From SZUA-430 sp046153995 (GTDB taxonomy: Bacteria; Pseudomonadota; Alphaproteobacteria; Micropepsales; Micropepsaceae), in the NCBI GenBank assembly GCA_046153995.1, contig JBJXEH010000184.1:1-25055 (forward strand): DNA of 25,055 nucleotides, written 5' to 3'. Each line of letters begins with the position of its first letter. Position 1 is the stretch's first letter. The notes beneath the pieces were generated by a model, which was given only the letters and a program-made list of their open reading frames with translations, did no database searches and had not been told where the DNA came from. The position numbers were made by a program, and so were the translations under genes. Positions 7,142 through 15,236 of the stretch are shown one piece after another.

Positions 7142-8875
7142 CTACAGCGCATCCCTCATCCGGGCAAGGTTCGCAGACATTTCGGCACCGATGCGGCGGT
7201 CGGCGGAGAAGGTCTTGAAGTACGCAATGAAATGGTCGAGCGCGATCGCCGGGTTGGCTTTCTTGAGACTGGAGTATTGCGCCATCGCTTCATCGTCTCG
7301 CTTGAGACACATGAGCGCGATGACCCGGCACATGCCGTCAAGTTCGGACGGCGGATCGGCTAATACGTCAGCGACGCGGGCGTAGTTGCCGCGGCACAAT
7401 TCCGCGTAGCCGACAAACACGCGCGTCCATACACCGCCCCACTCGTCGTTTGGATGCTCGCTTTCGAACCGCCGGATGAGCGCGAGACCCTCTTCGACGC
7501 GGCCCGCTTGCGCATAGCCGACACCCGCAACGCCCAACGTGAACGGCATGGTCGCAAAGATGTCGGGCCGGCGCTGGATCGACCGTTCGAAGAGCAGAAT
7601 GCTGCGTTCGGGGTATCCAGCGGCCCAGTAGGCCGCAATCACCAGCCAAAGCGCATCGCAATTGTCGAATCCGAGCCGGACGGTCTCGTCCGCTTCGCGA
7701 ACGGCTTCGGCGCGCTCAGCCTCAACATCACTCGACCAGCCGGCCGCGACGCGAAAGGCAAGGATGTGCGAGAGCCAGCCATGGGAAAGCGCGTAGTTCG
7801 GATCGAACGCAAGCGCCTTGCGCGCGTCCAGCATGCCCTGTTGCAACGTTTCGGGCCGCCAATCCCAGCCGACGGAACTCGCGCGCCGCACCAGTTCCCA
7901 GGCCTGCAGACTATCCGGATGCTCACGCAACGCGCGCACGCCCTCGGAACGGGAAATAACGCCGCCGACCGCGACCACCACGCCTTTAGCGATCTCGTCC
8001 TGAATGGCGAAAATATCTTCCGCCTGCCGGTCGAACCGCTGCGACCATTTCTGTTGGTTGTCGTGGATGTCGATGAGTTCGACCGACACGCGCAATTTCT
8101 CGCCGCTTCGCCGCACGCTGCCCGTGACGGCATACCGGCAGGACAAATCCTTCGCGATCTGGATCACGTTGTCGCTCGGCTCAAGCGTGCGCCGAAGCGA
8201 CGTGCGCGGTGTGACGCTCAATACTTTCACCGACGTCAGCAAGGTAGTGACATCGTCCGTCAGCCCCTCGGCCGTCACCATTTCGACGTCGTCATTCGCG
8301 CGAGCCCGGAACGGCAGAACCACGATCCGCGAGGCGCCGGTCGTGCGCTGCTGCTGAGCCGGCACGGACTTGCTTGGAACCGTCGACGCAGAGGCCATCG
8401 CAAACGCCTCAATCGTCTCGGCCATCTTGTCGAGCTTGAGCATACCCTGAGATTGCAGCCGCGCGGCAACAGGCCCACGGATCGACTGCCGCACGGCACC
8501 CGACACAAGTGCACCACCCGGCTCGCTCTTCGCCATCAACCGCGCCGCGACGTTGACCCCGTGACCGAGTAGATCGCCGTTCGGCTGGACCACGACGTCG
8601 CCAAGGTGGACGCCGACGCGAACCTTCGGCTCACACGTCCCGGCAAGCTCGAACGCGGCCTCAACGGCGGCGAGGCTCGACCCAAACTCCAACATGAAAC
8701 CGTCGCCGGCGGTGTTGAACACGCGCCCGCCGTGCTTCGCCGCAATCCCCTCGATCACCTTGCGCAGCGCCGCCACCTCCGCCGTCGTGCGCGCCTCGTC
8801 AGTCTCCGTCCGCGCGGAGTAACCGGCGACGTCGAGGGCCACGATGGTGGCGAGCTTGCGGGTCGTGTCGGTCAC
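7142..8875 (-). CDS. Class III nucleotide cyclase with TolB-like and TPR domains, TIR-less paralog
   Basis: A 577-aa protein, third of three tandem paralogs. The cyclase domain (about residues 5-160) keeps both metal aspartates (ALDVAGYS and NTAGDGF) and the Asn/Arg pair in VNVAARL, so it looks active. A short linker (about 160-185) stands where the two sisters carry a TIR domain. It leads directly to a TolB N-terminal-like domain (about 186-310, IVVLPFRARANDD to IFAIQDEI) and then TPR-like helices to the end. No membrane helix is seen. The start is GTG 8875, whose codon overlaps the stop of the preceding paralog as GTGA. The product may be cAMP, cGMP or another cyclic nucleotide. It probably belongs to one operon with its sisters. 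Confidence 0.85.
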   Translation of the reverse strand: MTDTTRKLATIVALDVAGYSARTETDEARTTAEVAALRKVIEGIAAKHGGRVFNTAGDGFMLEFGSSLAAVEAAFELAGTCEPKVRVGVHLGDVVVQPNGDLLGHGVNVAARLMAKSEPGGALVSGAVRQSIRGPVAARLQSQGMLKLDKMAETIEAFAMASASTVPSKSVPAQQQRTTGASRIVVLPFRARANDDVEMVTAEGLTDDVTTLLTSVKVLSVTPRTSLRRTLEPSDNVIQIAKDLSCRYAVTGSVRRSGEKLRVSVELIDIHDNQQKWSQRFDRQAEDIFAIQDEIAKGVVVAVGGVISRSEGVRALREHPDSLQAWELVRRASSVGWDWRPETLQQGMLDARKALAFDPNYALSHGWLSHILAFRVAAGWSSDVEAERAEAVREADETVRLGFDNCDALWLVIAAYWAAGYPERSILLFERSIQRRPDIFATMPFTLGVAGVGYAQAGRVEEGLALIRRFESEHPNDEWGGVWTRVFVGYAELCRGNYARVADVLADPPSELDGMCRVIALMCLKRDDEAMAQYSSLKKANPAIALDHFIAYFKTFSADRRIGAEMSANLARMRDAL

Positions 8876-11049
8876 GCGCCGGGTTCCGTCGCCGCGAAGA
8901 GCGCGCGAATGATGGCGATGTCAGCTTCAAGAGTCGGACTGTTTGGCCAAGCGCGGCGCCGCGTGCTCTCCCCCTGAACCAGGTCCCACCCCAGCCGGCG
9001 GGCCCTCTCTATATGCCTGCGCGCTTCGGCATCCCGTCCAAGATGGACACAGCAGAGCGCTTTTGTGACGTGATTTTCTACATATGTGGGATTGAGGCCA
9101 ATGCTCTCATCGATGGCTGCGTCCGCGTCCGCCCAGCGCCCCAGCCCCCCGAGTGCCCCTGCCTGGAACGTCTTCACCACCCACATCAGGTGCGAGCCCG
9201 GCATCAGGCGTTCCGCCGTCTTGAGGTGCGACAGCGCTTCCTCCGGACGGTTGATCATCGCGCAAGCCAGGCCATGGATATAGTGCAAGAAGCCACTGCC
9301 GGGCGCCTTGCGCACTGCGCGCGCGGTGTAGCTCTGGCCTTCCTGGGGAGAGCCGGTACAGAACAGGGCTTCCCCGACCCAGCCGAGCACAGACGCATCG
9401 TCCGGCGCCAGGGCAAGCGCGCGTTTTGCGATGTCGCGAATGCGCTGAACCTTTGCCGGATCGTCTGGGCCAAAAATGTAAGCGGCGCCGAGCGCGGCGG
9501 CGAGAGCGGCATGCCCAAGCGCATAATCCGGGGCGATGGCGACAGCGCGCGCGGCTTCCTCAATCCCAAGCTTCATGGAAGCAGCGTCGAGCTCGCGATA
9601 CGCGGACCAGGCTCGCGCCACCGCCTCCCAGGCGGTGATGTCACCCGGCTTCTTCAGCGCCCGCGCTATCTCAAGGGCATAGACCTGTGTATCGAGGCTG
9701 GCGGCAATTTCCGTGACCAGCTCCTCCTGAAGCTCTGCCAGTTCGGACAGCGGGCGGTCGAACTTCGCAGTCCATATCGCTGCGCCGGTTGCCGCCTCCA
9801 GCAGTTGTGTAGAGATCCGCAGGTCTGTGCCGACTCGGCGGACATTGCCTTCCAGGAGATAACGCACGCCAAGTTGGCGCCCCAGCGCTGCGAGGTCAGT
9901 AATCGCGGCGCGGCGCAGGTTGGCTGTGGCGGTCGCGCCCAGCACGCGGACGTTGACGCCTTGTGCCAGCGCAGACGTCACATCCTCAACCATACCCTCG
10001 GCGAACACATCGTCATCCGGCAGGTGGGAGCGGTTGGTGAAGGGCAACACCGCCAGCGACGGCGCTGACCCGCTCTGGCCGGGCTTGAGGGTTTCCTGAA
10101 CGGTCGGCGCTGACAACGGAGCTGCGGCTTGTTGTGCTGCGACAGGCGCAGCTTCCTTCGCCACCAAGCGCTTCACATCGCCAAGAAACGCCACCCAAGT
10201 GCGGTCCGCCGCATCACCCTGCCAGTGCGCCAACTCGGCCGTCTGCGTGAGTTCGAACATGATTGGCCGCTCGCAGGGCTCAATCATGCAGGGCACGAGC
10301 GTCTTGTTGCGGTCGGCAAGCGTCGCCTCGGAGCGCACCCATCTCGATTCCACCGACTTCTTCGACCACAGAATGACGACGGCTTTCGCTGCTTTTAGCG
10401 CCCGCTCCATCGTCTCGTCATAGGCATCTCCTGAGCGCAGCGCGACGTCCCACCAAACGGCAAGACCTTCGCGCTCCAGCGCTTCTGCGAACTTGCGCGC
10501 AACCGCCTGGTCGTCGCGCGCGTAGGAGAGGAACACGTCAGGCGGCGCCGGTGTCACCGTCACGATCTTGAGCGCAAAGGCTTCAATCGTCTCGGCCATC
10601 TTATCGAGTTGCATGACGCCACGTGAGACGAGGCGTTCGCCCAACGGTCCGCGGATGGTGCGGCGGACATCTGCAGAGACGAGCGCGCCACCTGGATCGC
10701 TCTTCGCCATCAACCGCGCGGCGACATTGACGCCGTGACCGAGCAGATCGCCGTTCGGCTGCACCGCGACATCGCCCAGATGCACGCCAACCCGCACCTT
10801 CGGCTCGCACGTCTCCGCAAGCTCGAACGCCGCCTCGACAGCGGCAAGGCTCGACCCAAACTCCAGCATAAACCCGTCGCCGGCGGTGTTGAACACCCGG
10901 CCGCCATGCTTGCCGGCAATCGCTTCGATCACCTTCCGCAGCGCCGCCACCTCAGCCGTCGTCCGCGCCTCGTCAGCCTCCGTCCGCGCCGAGTATCCGG
11001 CCACGTCGAGGGCCACGATCGTGGCGAGTTTGCGCGTCGTGTCGGTCAC
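8872..11049 (-). CDS. Class III cyclase-TIR-TolB-like-TPR protein, paralog 2
   Basis: A 725-aa multidomain protein. Order: class III cyclase (about residues 5-160), TIR (about 171-285, VFLSYARDDQ to AHWQG), TolB N-terminal-like (about 328-455, SLAVLPFTNRS onward) and TPR-like repeats (about 455-715). Catalytic cyclase residues are present. In the TIR domain ESRWVRSEATLA keeps the glutamate (about Glu241) that aligns with the NADase residue. The frame is open to 11073, but I take GTG 11049: the protein then begins like paralog 3 (MTDTTRKLATIV), and the codon overlaps the upstream stop as GTGA. No membrane segment. It is about 88-90% identical to paralog 3 at nucleotide level over the compared cyclase stretch, so it is a recent tandem duplicate. 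Confidence 0.85.
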   Translation of the reverse strand: MTDTTRKLATIVALDVAGYSARTEADEARTTAEVAALRKVIEAIAGKHGGRVFNTAGDGFMLEFGSSLAAVEAAFELAETCEPKVRVGVHLGDVAVQPNGDLLGHGVNVAARLMAKSDPGGALVSADVRRTIRGPLGERLVSRGVMQLDKMAETIEAFALKIVTVTPAPPDVFLSYARDDQAVARKFAEALEREGLAVWWDVALRSGDAYDETMERALKAAKAVVILWSKKSVESRWVRSEATLADRNKTLVPCMIEPCERPIMFELTQTAELAHWQGDAADRTWVAFLGDVKRLVAKEAAPVAAQQAAAPLSAPTVQETLKPGQSGSAPSLAVLPFTNRSHLPDDDVFAEGMVEDVTSALAQGVNVRVLGATATANLRRAAITDLAALGRQLGVRYLLEGNVRRVGTDLRISTQLLEAATGAAIWTAKFDRPLSELAELQEELVTEIAASLDTQVYALEIARALKKPGDITAWEAVARAWSAYRELDAASMKLGIEEAARAVAIAPDYALGHAALAAALGAAYIFGPDDPAKVQRIRDIAKRALALAPDDASVLGWVGEALFCTGSPQEGQSYTARAVRKAPGSGFLHYIHGLACAMINRPEEALSHLKTAERLMPGSHLMWVVKTFQAGALGGLGRWADADAAIDESIGLNPTYVENHVTKALCCVHLGRDAEARRHIERARRLGWDLVQGESTRRRAWPNSPTLEADIAIIRALFAATEPGA

Positions 11050-13223
11050 GCGCCGGGCTCCACTTCGGCCCAAAGGCGGCGCAATGTGCTAGCCCATTGA
11101 TCCCAATCCGGGCCATGCGGGTAGAAGCGGGAAGAGATCGCCTCAAGCCGCGCGATTGGAATCCCTGCGCGCCTGGCAATCGCAACATGCTGTCTTGCCG
11201 TAGCTTCATCGCCGGCGCTGAGGGCGATGCGGGCTTTCAGCATGTGGATGTTGGGTGACCCGCCCACATTGAGCACCTCGTCGATATGGGCGGTTGCTTC
11301 CGCAAACCGACCAAGGCGTCTGCAGAACTCTGCAAGCCAGAAGTTGACCAGGCGCAGCATGTAAGACCCAGGCATGAGGCGCCCCGCGGTGGTCATGTGG
11401 CGAAGGCCTTCCTCCGACCGGTCGAGCAAGCCGCACGCGAAGGCGTGCTGGAAGTGCGCCATGCCGCTGCCCGGCAGTTTTCGAACCGCAATGCTGGTCT
11501 GGCGCAGGGCTTCGTTGGGAGCGCCCGTAAAGGCGTGTACCTGTGAAATGCCAATCATGACGGCGGGATCATGGGGCGCGAGCTTGAGGGCTCGGTCCGC
11601 AAGCCTGCGTGCGCGTTGAACTGTTTCCGGGTCATCCCGACCGCTGAAGACCATTGACATGATGAGGTTGTACGCGGTGACAGCGTTCGCCAAGGCATAG
11701 TCCGGCGCCAGTGCAAGCGCGCGCTCGCACTCCACCAAGGCGGTATCAACATTCACGAGCGGGTCACCAGTGTGTCCGATATATTGGGCTCGTTGCAACA
11801 TCTGCCATACAGAGATGTCGTCCGGTTTCTGCAGCGCGCGCTCGATCTCGATGCTGGACACCTCGACATTGAGGCTCGCGGCCAAGTCCAGTACGAGATC
11901 TTCCTGGAGGTTCGCCAGTTCGCTCAGCGGGCGGTCGAATTTTCCTGTCCAAAGGACAGAGCCTGTCCCAGCTTCGAGCAACTGCGTGGTGACACGCAGA
12001 TTGGTACCGGCGCGCCGTACATTGCCTTCAAGCAGATACCGCACGCCAAGCTGGCGGGCGACAGCGGCAAGGTCCGTGATCGCCTGCTTGGTCAGCGCGG
12101 CCGTCGCCGATGCACCCAACACCCGTACATCCACACCTTGCGACAACGCTGAAATTACGTCCTCGACAAGGCCGATGGCGAAGACGTCGTCGTCCGCCTG
12201 GCCTGACCGGTTGGTGAAAGGCAGCACAGCGAGGGATGGCGCGTCGCCGCGCTGGCCGGGCTTGAGGGTCTCCTGCGCCGAGGCAGGCGCCGTCGCGATG
12301 CGCGGCGCGGCGGCCGGTGCCTCGCGCCCAACAAACCGCCGCACGTCGGTGAGAAAGGTCAACCACGCGCGGTCTGTCGGCTCACCCTGCCAATGCGCAA
12401 GTTCCGCAGTCTGCGTGAGTTCAAACATGACCGGCCGCTCACAAGCCTCGATCATGCAGGGCACCAGCGTCTTGTTGCGGTCGGCCAGCGTCGCCTCAGA
12501 GCGAACCCAACGCGACTCGACCGACGCCTTCGACCAAAGAACAACGACCGCCTTCGCTGCTTTCAGAGCTCGTTCCATTGTTTCGTCGTAGGCATCGCCG
12601 GAGCGCAGTGCGACGTCCCACCAGACGGCGAGGCCTTCGCGCTCGAGTGCTTCGGCGAACTTGCGTGCGGTGGTCTGGTCGTCGCGGGCGTAGGACAGGA
12701 AGACGTCTGGCGTTGCGGGTGTCGCTGTCACGATCCTGAGCGCGAAGGCTTCGATGGTCTCTGCCATCTTGTCGAGTTGCATGACGCCGCGAGAGATAAG
12801 GCGTTCGCCCAACGGTCCGCGGATCGTACGGCGGACGTCGGCTGAGACGAGCGCGCCGCCCGGATCACTCTTGGCCATCAACCGCGCCGCAACATTGACG
12901 CCATGGCCGAGGAGATCGCCGTTGGGCTGGACGACAACGTCACCGAGGTGGACACCGACGCGGACCTTCGGTTCGCAGGTTGCCGCGAGTTCAGATGCCG
13001 CTTCGACGGCCGAGAGGCTTGACCCGAACTCGAGCATGAAGCCGTCGCCAGCGGTGTTGAACACCCTGCCCCCGTGCTTCGCGGCGATGGCTTCGATCAC
13101 CTTGCGCAAAGCCGCCACCTCCGCCGTCGTGCGCGCCTCGTCAGCCTCCGTCCGTGCGGAGTATCCGGCGACGTCGAGAGCGACAATGGTGGCAAGTTTG
13201 CGGGTCTGGACGTCGTCGGCCAT
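11046..13223 (-). CDS. Class III cyclase-TIR-TolB-like-TPR protein, paralog 1
   Basis: A 725-aa protein, first of the trio. Counting from GTG 13226, the cyclase domain spans about residues 8-163, with metal aspartates Asp18 and Asp61 and the Asn111/Arg115 pair. At the base-recognition positions it has Asn57 (Lys in adenylyl, Glu in guanylyl cyclases) and Asp104 (Asp in adenylyl, Cys in guanylyl), so the substrate is open. A TIR domain follows (174-285; Ser238, Trp240, Glu244), then a TolB-like domain (about 330-455) and TPR-like helices. It is likely cytosolic. ATG 13223 and GTG 13226 are adjacent; either may start the gene and the SD is weak. The stop overlaps the next start. The TIR domain could hydrolyse NAD or serve in assembly. 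Confidence 0.85.
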   Translation of the reverse strand: MADDVQTRKLATIVALDVAGYSARTEADEARTTAEVAALRKVIEAIAAKHGGRVFNTAGDGFMLEFGSSLSAVEAASELAATCEPKVRVGVHLGDVVVQPNGDLLGHGVNVAARLMAKSDPGGALVSADVRRTIRGPLGERLISRGVMQLDKMAETIEAFALRIVTATPATPDVFLSYARDDQTTARKFAEALEREGLAVWWDVALRSGDAYDETMERALKAAKAVVVLWSKASVESRWVRSEATLADRNKTLVPCMIEACERPVMFELTQTAELAHWQGEPTDRAWLTFLTDVRRFVGREAPAAAPRIATAPASAQETLKPGQRGDAPSLAVLPFTNRSGQADDDVFAIGLVEDVISALSQGVDVRVLGASATAALTKQAITDLAAVARQLGVRYLLEGNVRRAGTNLRVTTQLLEAGTGSVLWTGKFDRPLSELANLQEDLVLDLAASLNVEVSSIEIERALQKPDDISVWQMLQRAQYIGHTGDPLVNVDTALVECERALALAPDYALANAVTAYNLIMSMVFSGRDDPETVQRARRLADRALKLAPHDPAVMIGISQVHAFTGAPNEALRQTSIAVRKLPGSGMAHFQHAFACGLLDRSEEGLRHMTTAGRLMPGSYMLRLVNFWLAEFCRRLGRFAEATAHIDEVLNVGGSPNIHMLKARIALSAGDEATARQHVAIARRAGIPIARLEAISSRFYPHGPDWDQWASTLRRLWAEVEPGA

Positions 13224-13226
13224 CAC

Positions 13227-13378
13227 GGCTTTCAGTCAAGAAGAGGCTGAGTGAAGGCGAAGTTATAGAGCCCTCGTCCCGATGCCAAGCGCTGCGCGCA
13301 ACGGCCCCATCACTGCGGAACGCTCTTGGCGCGCTTCCGGTGAGCCCAGTTTGATAGGGTTCTCATACAACGTATCGA
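13227..13378. other. Gap between phoD and the cyclase trio
   Basis: This 152-bp stretch lies between the phoD stop and the first cyclase start, both on the minus strand. It should hold the promoter of the cyclase genes, but I could not pick convincing -35/-10 boxes, a terminator hairpin or an operator. Confidence 0.4.
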
Positions 13379-14959
13379 TTACGCCAAGACCGCGCCCGCC
13401 CGCCCCGCCTCGATGACGAACCGCCCGGCGGACCCGCCGCCGCTCTTCGGATCGCGGACGTTGTCGACGACGCGCAGGTCGGTGGTCATCGTTTTGCGCC
13501 CCGCCTCGCACAGCAGATAGCCGCGCTTACGGCTCTCGAAGAACTTCACATGCGGATTGTCGGGCAGCAGCGCCGCGAACTGATCGTAGGGCACGCCCGC
13601 CGAAGTGATCGACGTCGCCACCAACTCCGTCGCGACGGAAGCGGACGAAGGATTGCGGAAATCCTCCTTCACGTCGTTGACCCAGAACGAGTGGATGTCA
13701 CCCGTCACGAACACCGGATTGGGCATCTTCGAACGGGCAAGCGCCGCGATCACGCGTTCGCGCGCCGGCGGATAGCCGTTCCAATCGTCGGTCCACCAAC
13801 CTTCCTCGCCCTTCGGCGTCTTCTGGCGAAGCCGCGAGAACATCTCGCCGTTGCCGATGATATTCCACAGCGACTTCGAGCGCGCGAAGCCGCCGGTCAG
13901 CCAACGTTCCTGATCGGCGCCCAGCATCGAACGTCCCTTGTCGAGAAGCGCCTCGCAAGCGGCAGAAACGACTTGGCCGCCGCCGTCTTCCTTGGAGCGG
14001 CACGCCGCGGGCGAGCGGTACTGCCGGTTATCGATCATCGCGACGCCGAGCAAGTCGCCGAACACCGAGCGCTGATAGAGCCGCATCTCGTCCGCGCGCG
14101 GCACAGCGATCCGGCGCAGCGGCATGTGTTCGAAGTACGCCTGATAGGCCGCGGCACGGCGCTTCACGAACGCCGCCGGGTCCTGCCAGTCTTCGGACTC
14201 GAGCGCTTGATAGTCGTTGTCGACCTCGTGGTCGTCCCACGTGAGCAGCCACGGACAATGCGCGTGCGCGCGCTGCAGCGAAGCGTCGGTTTTGTAGAGC
14301 GCGTGCCGGTTGCGGTATTCGTCCAGCGTTATCGGCTCAGGCCCGTCGTGCCGCCGCACCGGATCGCCCCACGATGACTCGTAGATGTAATCGCCGAGAT
14401 GCAGGATCAGCTGCGGCGCATCCTTGATCATGTGGTCGTAGGCGGTGAAGTAGCCCTGCTCGAAATGCTGGCACGAGGCGACCGCGAAACGAAGCCGGTC
14501 GAGCGGCGCGCCGAGTTCGGGCGCCGTCCACGCTTGACCGATGGGGCTCGCGTCCGATCCGGCGACGCGGAAGCGATACCAATAAGGCCGCCCCGGCGGC
14601 AGACCGCGCACTTCGACATGCAGCGCATGCGAAAGCTGACGCGACGCCGGCTTCTCGCCGCGCTGCACGATGTTGCGCATGCCCGCATCGCTCGCGACTT
14701 CCCAGATAACCTGCAAAACGTCGTCGGCAACCGACATGCCGTCGAACGGATCGGGCGCAAGCCGCGTCCAGATGACGAAGCCGTCGCCGACCGGATCGCC
14801 CGACGCGACGCCAAGTGAAAACGGATAGGAGGCAAACTTCGGTTGAGCCGCCGCGAACCCGCTTTGCGCACCTGCGGCAGCACCCGCGACCGAAAGTGCC
14901 GCCAGCGCGGCCGCCTGCCGAAGCAAATCACGCCGGTTGGTACGAATTGCGGATGTCAT
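13379..14959 (-). CDS. phoD: PhoD-family alkaline phosphatase/phosphodiesterase, Tat-exported
   Basis: A 526-aa protein. A twin-arginine signal (TNRRDLLRQAA, Arg9-Arg10, then a hydrophobic stretch to about residue 37) leads to a PhoD N-terminal domain (about 45-150) and the metallophosphatase core. Likely metal ligands are in ASCQHFEQGYF (Cys163), LHLGDYIYE (Asp190, Tyr191), TWDDHEVDNDY (242-250), IDNRQYRSP (309-317) and VTGDIHSFWVND (Asp421, His423). The family frees phosphate from phosphomonoesters and diesters outside the cytoplasm using Fe and Ca. The frame is open to 15058, but ATG 14959 gives a proper Tat signal and has a G-rich SD. A Pho-box-like half site lies upstream, and a receptor gene is divergent. 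Confidence 0.9.
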   Translation of the reverse strand: MTSAIRTNRRDLLRQAAALAALSVAGAAAGAQSGFAAAQPKFASYPFSLGVASGDPVGDGFVIWTRLAPDPFDGMSVADDVLQVIWEVASDAGMRNIVQRGEKPASRQLSHALHVEVRGLPPGRPYWYRFRVAGSDASPIGQAWTAPELGAPLDRLRFAVASCQHFEQGYFTAYDHMIKDAPQLILHLGDYIYESSWGDPVRRHDGPEPITLDEYRNRHALYKTDASLQRAHAHCPWLLTWDDHEVDNDYQALESEDWQDPAAFVKRRAAAYQAYFEHMPLRRIAVPRADEMRLYQRSVFGDLLGVAMIDNRQYRSPAACRSKEDGGGQVVSAACEALLDKGRSMLGADQERWLTGGFARSKSLWNIIGNGEMFSRLRQKTPKGEEGWWTDDWNGYPPARERVIAALARSKMPNPVFVTGDIHSFWVNDVKEDFRNPSSASVATELVATSITSAGVPYDQFAALLPDNPHVKFFESRKRGYLLCEAGRKTMTTDLRVVDNVRDPKSGGGSAGRFVIEAGRAGAVLA

Positions 14960-14990
14960 GACGCGCCCCCACGCATTTGATGCGGCGAGC

Positions 14991-15013
14991 AAACTACGCA
15001 GCGCGCGTGACAA
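14991..15013 (-). promoter_or_regulatory. Candidate PhoB-dependent promoter of phoD
   Basis: On the minus strand TTGTCAC (15013-15007) equals the second half of the E. coli phoA Pho box. Exactly 10 nt later comes TAGTTT (14996-14991), the usual spacing from box to -10. The partner half site 11 bp upstream matches poorly (4 of 7), so this is tentative. Confidence 0.4.
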
Positions 15014-15040
15014 CGCAAGGCGGATAGGATCGCAACAAAA

Positions 15041-15058
15041 CTGTAAGCGAACCGTCAC
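15041..15058 (+). promoter_or_regulatory. Pho-box-like direct repeat
   Basis: CTGTAAG (15041-15047), a 4-nt spacer and CCGTCAC (15052-15058) match the CTGTCAT-N4-CTGTCAC pattern in 5 of 7 and 6 of 7 positions. It lies between divergent phoD and the TonB-dependent receptor gene, oriented toward the receptor. Confidence 0.5.
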
Positions 15059-15118
15059 AGAACCACTCGCTCGAACGGCGTGAAGCGATCATGCAACACG
15101 GAGCGTTGTGCACAGCAT

Positions 15119-15147
15119 CCGTCACGTAAGCGTCACTCAACCGTCGC
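15119..15147 (+). promoter_or_regulatory. Three-unit Pho-box-like array
   Basis: Three 7-mers at exact 11-bp spacing: CCGTCAC (15119), GCGTCAC (15130) and CCGTCGC (15141), separated by GTAA and TCAA. This is the geometry of tandem PhoB sites. TTTAAA (15152-15157) just downstream could be part of a -10 element, although its spacing is not ideal. The receptor ATG is 90 bp further on. Confidence 0.55.
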
Positions 15148-15188
15148 GAGCTTTAAACGTCGCGCACGCTTTGTCTTCCCCGGGGGTG

Positions 15189-15204
15189 CCGGACCTTTGT
15201 CCGG
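15189..15204 (+). other. Hairpin in the receptor 5' leader
   Basis: CCGGAC (15189-15194) and GTCCGG (15199-15204) form a perfect 6-bp stem with the loop CTTT, about 30 nt before the receptor ATG. It could affect mRNA stability or translation. No known riboswitch pattern is recognised. Confidence 0.35.
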
Positions 15205-15236
15205 TGCGAATTTGTTCACTTCATCGCGGGGGCGAT

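Noticed and set aside
7142..13226. A canonical two-gene Pycsar operon
   Set aside because: Cyclase and TIR are fused within single proteins with TolB-like and TPR parts, there is no separate effector gene, and cCMP or cUMP specificity cannot be read from the sequence.
13263..13385. Possible small peptide in the gap below phoD (minus strand, ending GIGTRAL)
   Set aside because: Residue composition looks protein-like, but there is no ATG or GTG start and no SD, and a TTG would give only about 34 residues.
15078..15115. Inverted repeat around GCAACACGGAGCGTTGTGC
   Set aside because: The arms are not true reverse complements beyond 4 bp (CAAC/GTTG), so it is too weak to call.
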